Source: Chitinophaga flava (GTDB lineage Bacteria; Bacteroidota; Bacteroidia; Chitinophagales; Chitinophagaceae). From it: 64,000 nt of DNA. The notes beneath the pieces are model-generated. The model saw only the letters and a program-made list of their open reading frames with translations. It was not told the origin of the DNA and made no database searches. The translations under genes were made by a program, and so were the position numbers. Numbering within the stretch: the first letter of the stretch is position 1; each line of letters starts with the position of its first letter. The stretch is taken from positions 124,001 through 188,000 of the forward strand of contig NZ_QFFJ01000003.1 in the NCBI RefSeq assembly GCF_003308995.1, written 5' to 3'. Shown piece after piece: positions 9,002 through 17,335 of the stretch.

Positions 9002-9790
9002 ATGTTCGTAGATCAACTCCATCGTACTATCACGCTTGCGAAGGCACCGGAAAGGATTATCTCACTGGTGCCTTCGCAAACGGAGTTGTTGTACACGCTT
9101 GGACTCGACAAGGAAGTGGTAGGCATCACCAAATTCTGTATTCATCCCGACAGTTGGTTTCGCACCAAAACGCGGGTAGGCGGTACCAAAAAGATAAATG
9201 CCGATGTGGTCCGGCAACTCTCGCCCGACCTTATCATTGCTAACAAGGAGGAAAATACAGCCGATGATGTAAAAGCGCTGATGGAGGAATATCCGGTGTG
9301 GGTGAGCAATGTACAGACACTGGAAGACGCTTGTGATATGATGACGGGGATTGGTGCCATTACCCGAAGAACAACGGCTGCTTCGCAACTGGTGCAGGAA
9401 GTCCGCTATCGTTTTGCTGCGCTCGAGCCGCCGGTAGCGCCCGTTCCCACTGCTTATCTTATCTGGCGTGATCCCTGGATGGCTGCAGGCGGAGATACTT
9501 TTATCCACCAGATGCTGCACTATTGCGGGTTACAGAATGTTTTTGCCGACACGCCACGTTACCCGGTTGTGGATGCCGACATGCTGGCTGCCAGTTCATG
9601 CAGGCTGGTACTACTCTCTTCTGAGCCCTATCCTTTCAGGGAAAAACATATAGCCGAAATCCAGGCCATACTGCCGGAAGCCCTTATATTACTGGTAGAC
9701 GGAGAGCTGTTTTCCTGGTACGGGAGCCGGTTGCTGGAAGCCCCTGCATATTTCCAATCTATTCTTCAGCAGGTGGAGGTACTTCGCTAA
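9002..9790 (+). CDS. Helical-backbone metal receptor (BtuF-like), no signal peptide
   Basis: 262 residues with the fold of periplasmic vitamin B12/iron-siderophore binding proteins: RIISLVPSQTELLYTLGLDKEVVGIT near the start, VGGTKKINADVVRQLSPDLIIANKEENT in the first lobe, and LIWRDPWMAAGGDTFIHQMLHYCGLQNVF in the second. Unlike true BtuF or FhuD it begins directly with the domain and has no signal peptide or lipobox, so it should stay in the cytosol. Only two bases separate it from the stop of the cystathionine beta-synthase gene, so the two are co-transcribed. The ligand is not known; the link to a sulfur-amino-acid enzyme hints at a corrinoid or metal role, which is inference. Confidence 0.8.
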   Translation: MFVDQLHRTITLAKAPERIISLVPSQTELLYTLGLDKEVVGITKFCIHPDSWFRTKTRVGGTKKINADVVRQLSPDLIIANKEENTADDVKALMEEYPVWVSNVQTLEDACDMMTGIGAITRRTTAASQLVQEVRYRFAALEPPVAPVPTAYLIWRDPWMAAGGDTFIHQMLHYCGLQNVFADTPRYPVVDADMLAASSCRLVLLSSEPYPFREKHIAEIQAILPEALILLVDGELFSWYGSRLLEAPAYFQSILQQVEVLR

Positions 9791-9843
9791 GCATTGCTGC
9801 ACCTGCTTTTCCGCGTACTGTCGGTAGTCCAAACCTTACACAA

Positions 9844-10659
9844 TCAATGTTTTTCCAGGAAGTCGAGCACCCAGCCGGCGAAGAACGGAGAACGCAGCAC
9901 GCTGTTATGGTCGCCGGTTACAGTGCCGTGCATACCGCGTGGCATCATGGCTGCGAGGGAGCCACCCGTATCATTATCTTCATCTTTATCTCCACCGATC
10001 ACCAGTACAGGTTGTTGTATGCCGGCCAATTCAGCGAGTGTAGTGGCAGGCTGGCCAAACTGCATAAGGGCCAGTGCCCGCTGGTCTAACCCTTTAGCCT
10101 GTACGTTTTTAACCATGGCTGCCAGTTCCGGTATGTCTTTACCGGAGAGGGCATCATAGAATTTCAGGCGGCGGGGCCATGCAGGATCTGTAAAACCGGT
10201 GCCAATGCCTCCGAGTACAGCGCATTTCACATGTGGATCTTTTACCAGCAGACGGGCGGTGATGATAGCACCACGGGAGTAACCTACTACGCTATACGAA
10301 GATAGTTGCAGCCAGGAAGCGAGGCCGATGATATCTTTGGCTTCCGCGTCGTTCATGTAGGCGAGGCTGTCGTGCGGATGGCCGGAAGTGCCGTTGCCGC
10401 GCAGGTCGAGTGTGATTACTTTATAGCCGTGCTGCAATAGTGAGTCATACAACGGTGTGGAAGGCCATGAGTCACCGTTGGTGATGAAGCCATGTACGAG
10501 GATGACCGGGTTGCCTTTTCCCCGGATGGTATAATGAATGCGGGTTCCGTCGAAGGAGTTGTAGTAACTCATGGAATCGTTTGCATTTCGTTCTAACGAG
10601 CCAGCAGACGATGTTTCAAAGGAGAGCAGACACAGTATAAGGTAGGTGATTTTTTTCAT
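9844..10659 (-). CDS. Secreted alpha/beta hydrolase
   Basis: 271-residue alpha/beta-hydrolase with an N-terminal signal peptide (MKKITYLILCLLSFETSSAG). The oxyanion loop VILVHGFITNGDSW (52-65), the nucleophile elbow GYSRG (126-130, Ser128), a possible acid in VIGGDKDEDNDTGG and the histidine in TGDHNSVLRSPFF form a plausible catalytic triad. Likely periplasmic. Substrate is not predictable. It is convergent with the metal-receptor gene and divergent from the aldolase gene. Confidence 0.85.
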   Translation of the reverse strand: MKKITYLILCLLSFETSSAGSLERNANDSMSYYNSFDGTRIHYTIRGKGNPVILVHGFITNGDSWPSTPLYDSLLQHGYKVITLDLRGNGTSGHPHDSLAYMNDAEAKDIIGLASWLQLSSYSVVGYSRGAIITARLLVKDPHVKCAVLGGIGTGFTDPAWPRRLKFYDALSGKDIPELAAMVKNVQAKGLDQRALALMQFGQPATTLAELAGIQQPVLVIGGDKDEDNDTGGSLAAMMPRGMHGTVTGDHNSVLRSPFFAGWVLDFLEKH

Positions 10660-10754
10660 GGCAAAGTAGAATGGCTGGGTAAAATACGGTTTTTGCGGGG
10701 TATTTTTCCTTACCGGGGAAATACATTTCGCTATAAATCTTGTTTTTTACGCTG

Positions 10755-10762
10755 TATATTTG
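10755..10762 (+). promoter_or_regulatory. -7 element before class II aldolase gene
   Basis: TATATTTG, an exact TAnnTTTG match, 30 bases before the ATG at 10793. No convincing -33 partner at the usual spacing. Confidence 0.45.
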
Positions 10763-10792
10763 CTTTCCTAAAAAACAAATACATTTTAAAGT

Positions 10793-11860
10793 ATGGGAAA
10801 ATACAGAGCTGGCGTATTATTCGGCGAAGAGCTGGATGCGCTGTATAACGATGCCAAGGACAACGGATTTGCTATGCCTGCCGTAAACGTAGTAGGAACC
10901 AACTCAGTTAATGCGGTACTGGAAACAGCTGCCAAAGTAAATTCACCGGTAATTATACAGTTTTCCAATGGTGGCGCCCAGTTTTTCGCTGGTAAAGGCA
11001 TGCCTAACGATAAGCTGCAGGCCAACATTGCAGGTGGTATCTCCGGTGCAAAACATGTTCATGAAGTAGCTAAATATTATGGCGTTCCGGTAGTGCTCCA
11101 TACCGACCATGCTGCCAAAAAATGGTTGCCTTGGATCGACGGATTGCTGACTGCGGGTGAAGAGCATTTCAAACTGCATGGACAGCCGCTCTACAGCTCC
11201 CACATGCTGGACTTGTCTGAAGAACCTATTCAGGAAAACATTGAGATTTCCCATAAATATTTCGAGCGCATGAACAAACTGGGCATGTCTATCGAAATCG
11301 AGCTGGGTGTGACTGGTGGTGAAGAAGATGGCGTGGACAACTCTGGTGTAGACAACTCCAAGCTGTATACTCAGCCTGAAGATGTGGCCTATGCTTACGA
11401 AGTATTATCCAAAGTAGGCAGCCGTTTTACTGTTGCTGCTGCATTTGGTAACGTACACGGTGTTTACAGCCCGGGTAACGTTGAGCTGCGTCCTGTAATC
11501 CTGCATAACAGCCAGGAATATATCCAGCAAAAATTCGCTACCAAAGCTAAACCGGTTTACTATGTATTCCATGGCGGTAGCGGTTCTCCTAAACACCAGA
11601 TTGCTGAAGCACTGGGTTATGGCGTGATCAAAATGAACATCGATACGGATATGCAGTGGGCTTTCTGGGAAGGTGTACATGATTTCTACGAAGCTAAGAA
11701 AGACTACCTGCAGGCCCAGCTGGGTAATCCTGAAGGTGCAGACAAACCAAACAAAAAATACTATGATCCGCGTGTATGGCTGCGCAAAGGGGAAGAAACC
11801 TTTGTAAAACGTCTTGAAGAAGCGTTCCAGGATCTGAACTGTATCAACAGAAATAAATAA
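10793..11860 (+). CDS. fbaA: Class II fructose-bisphosphate aldolase
   Basis: Zinc-dependent glycolytic/gluconeogenic aldolase splitting fructose 1,6-bisphosphate to DHAP and glyceraldehyde 3-phosphate. 355 residues, the length of the class IIA (E. coli FbaA-like) type. Visible: zinc site VVLHTDHAAKKWLPW, SSHMLDLSEEPIQENI, the EIELGVTGGEEDGV segment, NVHGVYSPGNVEL, and the phosphate loop VFHGGSGSPKHQI with NMNIDTDMQWAFWEGV. All are intact. It is monocistronic: its own -7 element lies upstream and a strong hairpin follows. Confidence 0.96.
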   Translation: MGKYRAGVLFGEELDALYNDAKDNGFAMPAVNVVGTNSVNAVLETAAKVNSPVIIQFSNGGAQFFAGKGMPNDKLQANIAGGISGAKHVHEVAKYYGVPVVLHTDHAAKKWLPWIDGLLTAGEEHFKLHGQPLYSSHMLDLSEEPIQENIEISHKYFERMNKLGMSIEIELGVTGGEEDGVDNSGVDNSKLYTQPEDVAYAYEVLSKVGSRFTVAAAFGNVHGVYSPGNVELRPVILHNSQEYIQQKFATKAKPVYYVFHGGSGSPKHQIAEALGYGVIKMNIDTDMQWAFWEGVHDFYEAKKDYLQAQLGNPEGADKPNKKYYDPRVWLRKGEETFVKRLEEAFQDLNCINRNK

Positions 11861-11880
11861 CCGGATACCCGGTAATCGTT

Positions 11881-11933
11881 GAAGCGGAAACAAAGCGAAT
11901 TCATATTAAAATAATCGCTTTTGTTTCCGCTTC
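11881..11933 (+). terminator. Hairpin after fbaA
   Basis: An 18-base arm (11881-11898, GAAGCGGAAACAAAGCGA) pairs with 11915-11933 with one bulged T. The loop is 16 bases. No long T-run follows, so it may act as a terminator or as a 3'-end stabiliser. Confidence 0.6.
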
Positions 11934-12064
11934 ATTATTAATGGTTAAAATAGAATGGTTTTTCTCCTATTTTATTCACAGTCATGGTCGGTGCGCTAAT
12001 TGCTGTTGGGTTTTATTCATTAATTCGTATCTTGCACCACTATTTTCTAATCTAATAGTAAAAT

Positions 12065-12913
12065 ATGTCTAGCTGGTTTAAGCGAATTAAACAAGGCATC
12101 TCCACCTCCACCAGTGAGAAGAAAGAAGCTCCGGACGGATTGTGGCACAAATGTCCTAACTGTAAAAAAACCGCCACTGTTAAGGATCTGAAGGAGCATT
12201 TTTATGTTTGTGACAAGTGCAACTATCACAACCGTATTAACTCCGGTGAGTATTTTGAGATCATATTTGACGACAATCAGTTCGAGGAACTGTTCTCCAA
12301 TATCTATCCAACCGATTACCTGGGCTTTAAAGATCTTAAACCTTATTCTGACAGGTTGAAAGAGGCTCAGAAAAAGTCAGGCCTGAAAGATGCCATGACT
12401 GTAGCCGTGGGTAAAGTAAACAGTTATGACCTCGTGGTAGCCTGTATGGATTTTACCTTCATCGGGGGCTCCATGGGTTCTGTAGTGGGAGAAAAGATTT
12501 CCCGTGCCATTGATTATTGTATCGTGCACAAAATGCCGTTGATGATCATCTCCAAGTCTGGTGGCGCCCGCATGATGGAGAGTGCCTTCTCCCTGATGCA
12601 GATGGCTAAAACATCCGCCAAACTGACACAGCTGGCCAACGCAAGACTGCCGTATATCTCCCTGATGACCGATCCTACCACCGGTGGTGTAACAGCCTCC
12701 TACGCTATGCTGGGCGACTTTAACATCGCTGAGCCAGGTGCCCTGATCGGTTTTGCCGGTCCGAGGATCATCAAGGAAACTATCAAAAAAGACCTCCCTG
12801 CTGGCTTCCAGAGTGCTGAGTTCCTGTTGGATCACGGTTTCCTGGACTTCATCATGGACAGAAAAGAATTAAAAACAAGGCTTAGCAACGTGCTTAGCCT
12901 CTTTAAAAACTAG
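12065..12913 (+). CDS. accD: Acetyl-CoA carboxylase carboxyltransferase subunit beta
   Basis: Beta subunit of the carboxyltransferase half of acetyl-CoA carboxylase, committing acetyl-CoA to fatty acid synthesis. 282 residues. The N-terminal four-cysteine zinc ribbon is complete (Cys30, Cys33, Cys49, Cys52), followed by the crotonase-like core with FIGGSMGSVVGEKI, SKSGGARMMESAFSLMQMAKT and DPTTGGVTASYAMLGD, then the acyl-CoA loop GFAGPRIIKETI. accA is not in the window, as is common in this phylum. Confidence 0.96.
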   Translation: MSSWFKRIKQGISTSTSEKKEAPDGLWHKCPNCKKTATVKDLKEHFYVCDKCNYHNRINSGEYFEIIFDDNQFEELFSNIYPTDYLGFKDLKPYSDRLKEAQKKSGLKDAMTVAVGKVNSYDLVVACMDFTFIGGSMGSVVGEKISRAIDYCIVHKMPLMIISKSGGARMMESAFSLMQMAKTSAKLTQLANARLPYISLMTDPTTGGVTASYAMLGDFNIAEPGALIGFAGPRIIKETIKKDLPAGFQSAEFLLDHGFLDFIMDRKELKTRLSNVLSLFKN

Positions 12914-12919
12914 ATACTC

Positions 12920-12983
12920 ATTTTGGGATTTCGATATTTTGTTATTTAAATAGCCAAATAACAAAATATCAAAATCCCAAAAT
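12920..12983. repeat. 28-bp AT-rich inverted repeat between accD and smpB
   Basis: 12920-12947 pairs with 12956-12983 over 28 bases with one G/A mismatch (a G-U pair in RNA on one strand) and an 8-base loop. It fills most of the 82-base gap between the two genes. It is too AT-rich and long for a textbook terminator and has no T-run after it. Confidence 0.75.
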
Positions 12984-12995
12984 ATTCTTCACCCC

Positions 12996-13433
12996 ATGGC
13001 CGAATTAAAGAACAGATCAGCATATTTTGAGTACGCAATAGAAGAAAAATTTATTGCGGGAATGGTATTGACAGGAACAGAGATTAAGTCTATCCGTGCC
13101 AACAGGGTCAGTTTTAATGACTCCTTCTGTTACTTTTCCAAAGGAGAACTGTTTGTTAAAAGTTTACACATCGCCGAATATTCTCACGGTACCAGCGCCA
13201 ACCATGACCCCCTGCGTGAAAGAAAACTGCTGCTGACCAAACGGGAACTGAAAAAACTCGAAAACAAGATAAAAGAACGGGGTTATACGATCATTCCCCT
13301 TCGTATGTTCCTTTCTGATAAAGGTCTTGCCAAACTGGAAATTGGTCTTGGTAAAGGTAAAAAGCTGTACGACAAACGCGAGTCTATCAAACAGCGGGAG
13401 TCTGACAGGGATTTACGCCGTATGATCAAATAA
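12996..13433 (+). CDS. smpB: SsrA-binding protein
   Basis: Partner of tmRNA in trans-translation, which frees stalled ribosomes. 145 residues, typical. The conserved opening NRSAYFEYAIEEKFIAGMVLTGTEIKSIR, the central FVKSLHIAEYSHGTSANHDPLRERKLLLTKREL and the basic tail GKGKKLYDKRESIKQRESDRDLRRMIK, which inserts into the mRNA channel, are all present. tmRNA itself is not in the window. Confidence 0.97.
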   Translation: MAELKNRSAYFEYAIEEKFIAGMVLTGTEIKSIRANRVSFNDSFCYFSKGELFVKSLHIAEYSHGTSANHDPLRERKLLLTKRELKKLENKIKERGYTIIPLRMFLSDKGLAKLEIGLGKGKKLYDKRESIKQRESDRDLRRMIK

Positions 13434-13472
13434 TCACTGCCGCAAGCAACGTCACAGCTTAAATTCAGTCTC

Positions 13473-14636
13473 TTGAAAACGATAAGTACTCCTATCCGCG
13501 CTACCACACTCCTATGCGTGCTGTCATTGCTGTGCTGCCTATGGATGTCTTCCTGCAGATCCGGCGAAAAACTCTATAACAAAGGCAAATACGACGATGC
13601 AGTAGCTGCTTTTGTCAAAAAACTTCAACGCAGGCCCCAGGATGCCACCGCCCTGCGGCTCCTTCCGGAAGCTTACCAGCAATCTCAACGACTGCACGAA
13701 GACCGCGTCAATGGTTTCCTCCGTTCCAACAATCAGTTGAAATGGGAGTCTGTGCGCAACGAGTACCGCGCCATGCAAAGGTTGTACGATCTCATTCACA
13801 GCGCTCCTGCCGCCTTACAGGTAGTAACACCCAAAGATTATCGGGACGCCATTACCGGCGCACTGGAGAATGCCGCCGAAAACCGCTACGACAGAGGTAT
13901 TGCACTGATGAATAAAGGCGATAAGGCCAGCGCAAGACAGGCTTATGAAGAATTCGGAGCCGCTCTTAAACTGGTCAGCAACTACCGCGACGCCAAAAAC
14001 ATGATGGAAGAAGCTTTTCAGGCCGGTATAGTCCATGTGGTAGTCAGCGAAATAGATGTACGCTCCCCCTACTTCCAGTTCAGCGCCGACCAGTTCAGGG
14101 ATTACCTCGTACGTACCCTGCAACAGCGATCCATCAACCGCTTTGTGGTCTTTCATGACGAACGTTATGCCCGCAACGAAAACATACAGCCGGATGAATA
14201 TATCTCCCTGCGATTCATGGACTTTGTAGTAGGCCAAACCTTTGTAGACCGCCTGCAACGTGACGTCCAGAAAGAGATCGTTACCGGCACTACCAAAGAC
14301 ACCAGCGGTAAAGTGATTAATATCTACACTACCGTCAAAGCCACGCTCTTTATCACTAAAAAAACAGTCGTGTCCAAAGGACTGCTGGACTACCAGATCA
14401 CCGATACCTACAACGGAAAAATACTGCGGACAGACCGCATCCCCGGCAGCTACACCTGGCTTAACCAGTTTGGTACCTACAGGGGCGACCAACGAGCCTT
14501 AAGTGAAGAAGACAAAAAACAGATCGGTGGCAGAGACGAACTTCCCCCTCCCCCGCAAGACCTGTTCGTAGAATTCACTCGTCCTATCTACGACCAACTG
14601 GAAAGGGATTTAAGGAGTTTTTATAGCAGAATATAA
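13473..14636 (+). CDS. TPR-like lipoprotein, TTG start
   Basis: 387-residue exported protein. A basic start, hydrophobic helix and lipobox-like WMSSC (Cys28) mark a lipoprotein. Residues about 30-60 (KLYNKGKYDDAVAAFVKKLQRRPQDATALRLLPEAYQQ) read as a tetratricopeptide helix pair, and a second helical pair appears around 130-160 (ALMNKGDKASARQAYEEFGAALK). The rest is a mixed domain I do not recognise. The only start that keeps the signal peptide is TTG at 13473; the first in-frame ATG would fall inside the lipobox. It follows smpB on the same strand by 39 bases. Confidence 0.7.
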   Translation: MKTISTPIRATTLLCVLSLLCCLWMSSCRSGEKLYNKGKYDDAVAAFVKKLQRRPQDATALRLLPEAYQQSQRLHEDRVNGFLRSNNQLKWESVRNEYRAMQRLYDLIHSAPAALQVVTPKDYRDAITGALENAAENRYDRGIALMNKGDKASARQAYEEFGAALKLVSNYRDAKNMMEEAFQAGIVHVVVSEIDVRSPYFQFSADQFRDYLVRTLQQRSINRFVVFHDERYARNENIQPDEYISLRFMDFVVGQTFVDRLQRDVQKEIVTGTTKDTSGKVINIYTTVKATLFITKKTVVSKGLLDYQITDTYNGKILRTDRIPGSYTWLNQFGTYRGDQRALSEEDKKQIGGRDELPPPPQDLFVEFTRPIYDQLERDLRSFYSRI

Positions 14637-14690
14637 ACTGTGATGAATGTGATGATACTGATGCTCCTGATAAACGAAGATCAATATATA

Positions 14691-14746
14691 AGATAAAAGC
14701 AAAGCCCCCATTGACATAAAAATCAATGGGGGCTTTGCTTTTATCT
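14691..14746. terminator. Bidirectional terminator, perfect 24-bp stem
   Basis: 14691-14714 and 14723-14746 are perfect inverse complements of 24 bases with an 8-base loop. It sits between the convergent lipoprotein and thioredoxin genes and has A-rich and T-rich flanks within the stem, so it can serve both. Confidence 0.85.
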
Positions 14747-14789
14747 TTTGTGCTCATCTCCACTCATCAGGAAAATCAGCAGCATCATA

Positions 14790-15095
14790 CTAAATCAGCG
14801 GTTGTAACAGCGGTATCAACTGATGTGCCGGTACCACCCCACTTTGCCGCCAGGCTAGCTGCCCCTCCTTAAAAAGCAACAGAGTAGGAACACTGCTGAT
14901 CTGCCACTGGGCAGCCAGCTGCTGGTTTTTGTCAATGTCTATTTTAATGATCCGGAGAGTATCTCCGAATTTATCCTTTACTTCTTTGAGAATGGGTGGT
15001 ACCATTTTACAGGGACCGCACCAGGTAGCAAAACAGTCAATCAGCACGGGAGTGCCAGATTGGAGGATCGTTTGCAGGTTTTCCATAGCACACAT
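14790..15095 (-). CDS. Thioredoxin
   Basis: 101-residue cytosolic thioredoxin-fold protein with the redox site FATWCGPCKMVPP, the cis-proline loop ISSVPTLLLFKEGQ and no signal peptide. It is a disulfide reductant. A second in-frame ATG at 15086 (MENLQTILQ) is equally likely as the start. Divergent from the methyltransferase-fold gene at 15185. Confidence 0.93.
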   Translation of the reverse strand: MCAMENLQTILQSGTPVLIDCFATWCGPCKMVPPILKEVKDKFGDTLRIIKIDIDKNQQLAAQWQISSVPTLLLFKEGQLAWRQSGVVPAHQLIPLLQPLI

Positions 15096-15184
15096 GTTTA
15101 GTCTCCGCGCAAAATAGTTATTTTTTAAAGACTTGAAAATATTTCATATATTAGATATATGTCTGATCCCAATATCCATCATCG

Positions 15185-15751
15185 ATGAACACGTTATCCT
15201 CTATTATCTACATGATTTGGTTTCTGTCAGAAATATTGCTGCATCGTATACTGAGAGGCGGAGCCGCCGAGGACCAAAAAAGCAAAGACAAGGGTAGTCT
15301 GGCCTATATCTGGATCATCATACTGATCTGTATCAATGCCGCTGTATACATTTCCTTTAAAACACATTTCCCTATCCGGCAGGATGGCAGTAACATGAAC
15401 TATATCGGGCTCTCCATCATATTGTTGGGCATGCTGCTACGTTTCTATGCTATTGCCTCACTGGGCAGGCTTTTTACGGTAGTAGTCACCATACGTAAAG
15501 ACCATCATGTGAAAAAAGATGGTATCTACGCCGTTCTCCGGCATCCTTCCTATGCCGGCTCTCTGTTATCATTTCTGGGCTTTGGTCTGTCGCTGAATAA
15601 CTGGATAAGTCTGGTTGTCATTTTTATACCGGTACTGGCGGCCTTTATTTACCGGATGGATATTGAAGAAAAGGTACTGACAGAGCAGTTTGGCACGGAA
15701 TACACCGACTACATGAAACATACCAGCAGGATTATTCCGTGGATTTATTAA
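15185..15751 (+). CDS. Isoprenylcysteine carboxyl methyltransferase-like membrane protein
   Basis: 188-residue integral membrane protein with about five hydrophobic segments. The C-terminal half holds the ICMT/phospholipid methyltransferase signature: GIYAVLRHPSYAGSLLSFLGFGLSLNNW and the late acidic/tyrosine patch EEKVLTEQFGTEYTDYMKHTSRIIPWIY, which in the family binds S-adenosylmethionine. Bacteria lack CAAX substrates of the eukaryotic type, so the true substrate is unknown. A 7-bp inverted repeat (CATATAT at 15145, ATATATG at 15155) lies in the divergent spacer upstream. Confidence 0.82.
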   Translation: MNTLSSIIYMIWFLSEILLHRILRGGAAEDQKSKDKGSLAYIWIIILICINAAVYISFKTHFPIRQDGSNMNYIGLSIILLGMLLRFYAIASLGRLFTVVVTIRKDHHVKKDGIYAVLRHPSYAGSLLSFLGFGLSLNNWISLVVIFIPVLAAFIYRMDIEEKVLTEQFGTEYTDYMKHTSRIIPWIY

Positions 15752-15770
15752 CTGTCCCATTCAATAATAA

Positions 15771-15801
15771 AAAAGCCTCTGGAGCGATCTCCAAAGGCTT
15801 T
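15771..15801. terminator. Terminator between methyltransferase and SusD 1
   Basis: Stem AAAGCCTCTGGAG / CTCCAAAGGCTTT with one mismatch and a CGAT tetraloop; convergent genes lie on both sides. Confidence 0.75.
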
Positions 15802-15822
15802 CATTTATGAAGGCTAAAAAAA

Positions 15823-17325
15823 CTAGTTGTTGAGATTCGGATTATTCTGCACTTCACTAAGCGGTATGGCAAACAGGTAATAAGAACTGTTGGCCTTAAA
15901 CGGACTTTTATCCGGTAAGTTCAGGGTACGGTGCCCTACCCCATGTACCGCTACTACAGAGCCATCCGGCTGTATAACGTTGATGATGCTGTCGCCTCCG
16001 TTGACGGATTTAAATGCTTTCCTTACAACGGTGCCGCCTGTACGAATAATATCCACCAGCGAGAATCCTTCTCCCCACAGTTCCTTTCTTCTTTCCAGCA
16101 GGATACTGTCCAACACGGTACCGGTACCGGCAGGATTAAATGCTGTTGCATTCCTGGCTGTCCTCAGCGCATTGAGCGCATCAGCTGCTTTTGCGGCATT
16201 ACCAGTACGGGCATATCCTTCTGCTTCAATCAGGTACATTTCGGCAGAACGCATCAGCACTACATCGGCTACCAGCGCACCCGGATCACGGAAACGGAAT
16301 TTCTTGTACAACAAGGCACCCGGACCGGAAGTATTCCATTGGAACAAACGGAAACGAACGTCAGTGCTATCAAAATAGCCCTGAAAATAAGGATCCGCTT
16401 TAAAGCTTTTATAGTAGGATACCGGTGTGGACACATCCAGGAAGGTAAAAGTAGAAGCTGCTACATTCTGGTTAGGTGTCTGCGGCTGGCCCCAGATCCA
16501 TTCCACATTACTCACATCATTAAAGCCTTTGTTATAGTCGTCTCCAGACATCAGCGTGTAGCCTTTACGCGCCGCTACTGCTGCATCGATGGCTTTAGCC
16601 GGTTGGTTGCTATAGAGGTAAGCCCTGGCCAGTAAACCGCTCACCACGTTGTTGTTTATTTTAAATTTCTGAGTAGCATCACGGGTATAGCCGGACAGTA
16701 ATGGTGCAGCCGCTTCCAGGTCGCTGATGGCCTGCTGGTATACCTGCGTTACAGTAGCTCTTGGTTTACCGGGCGTACTGGGATCGGCAGGTGTAGTATA
16801 GATGGGAACTGACTTTGCACTGGCATTATTAGTCACACCAAAGGAATAAAACTCCGCGAGGGTAAGGTAGCAGTAACCACGCAATGCGGAAGCCTGTCCT
16901 TTCAGAATTTTACGTTTGGCGTCATCTCCGGGTACCTGGTCTATTTTAGACAGGAAATTGTTACAGTTGTCGATCACCTTATAGAGGATGGTCCAGTAGG
17001 CGCTCACCCTGTTTTTGGTGTTATCGGCCATTTCGTTGAACGTATAGGCGTCCCTGAAACCATAGGCAGTGGTCACCGCTACATCGCTACCCATTGCATC
17101 GCTGGTAAGATCCAGCGATTTGATACCGGGTACGGCAAAGGTGAAATAGGTTTCGAACATGTAGGCCCATATCCCTGTCAATGCTGTTTCGGCATTATCT
17201 ACCGAATTAAACACCTGGTCATCCGGCACTGCATTGGTAGGCTTGGTGTCCAGAAAGTCCTTGTGGCAGGCTGTCAGGGCGGATATCGAGAATATGATGA
17301 TAAATAAAAGACGGTGCTTTTTCAT
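15823..17325 (-). CDS. SusD/RagB family outer-membrane lipoprotein 1
   Basis: 500-residue surface glycan- or nutrient-binding lipoprotein, the lid of a SusCD importer. Lipobox SALTAC (Cys20) follows a hydrophobic signal. The SusD-like N-terminal block (FLDTKPTNAVPDDQVFNSVDNAETALTGIWAYMFE), the TPR-bearing core (ALRGYCYLTLAEFYSFGV) and the C-terminal RagB block (VLMRSAEMYLIEAEGYARTGN, ERRKELWGEGFSLVDIIRTG) are all present. It starts 10 bases after the SusC 1 stop. No glycosidase, peptidase or sulfatase gene is next to the pair, so the substrate is open. Confidence 0.95.
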   Translation of the reverse strand: MKKHRLLFIIIFSISALTACHKDFLDTKPTNAVPDDQVFNSVDNAETALTGIWAYMFETYFTFAVPGIKSLDLTSDAMGSDVAVTTAYGFRDAYTFNEMADNTKNRVSAYWTILYKVIDNCNNFLSKIDQVPGDDAKRKILKGQASALRGYCYLTLAEFYSFGVTNNASAKSVPIYTTPADPSTPGKPRATVTQVYQQAISDLEAAAPLLSGYTRDATQKFKINNNVVSGLLARAYLYSNQPAKAIDAAVAARKGYTLMSGDDYNKGFNDVSNVEWIWGQPQTPNQNVAASTFTFLDVSTPVSYYKSFKADPYFQGYFDSTDVRFRLFQWNTSGPGALLYKKFRFRDPGALVADVVLMRSAEMYLIEAEGYARTGNAAKAADALNALRTARNATAFNPAGTGTVLDSILLERRKELWGEGFSLVDIIRTGGTVVRKAFKSVNGGDSIINVIQPDGSVVAVHGVGHRTLNLPDKSPFKANSSYYLFAIPLSEVQNNPNLNN

Positions 17326-17335
17326 GATGCTGTTT

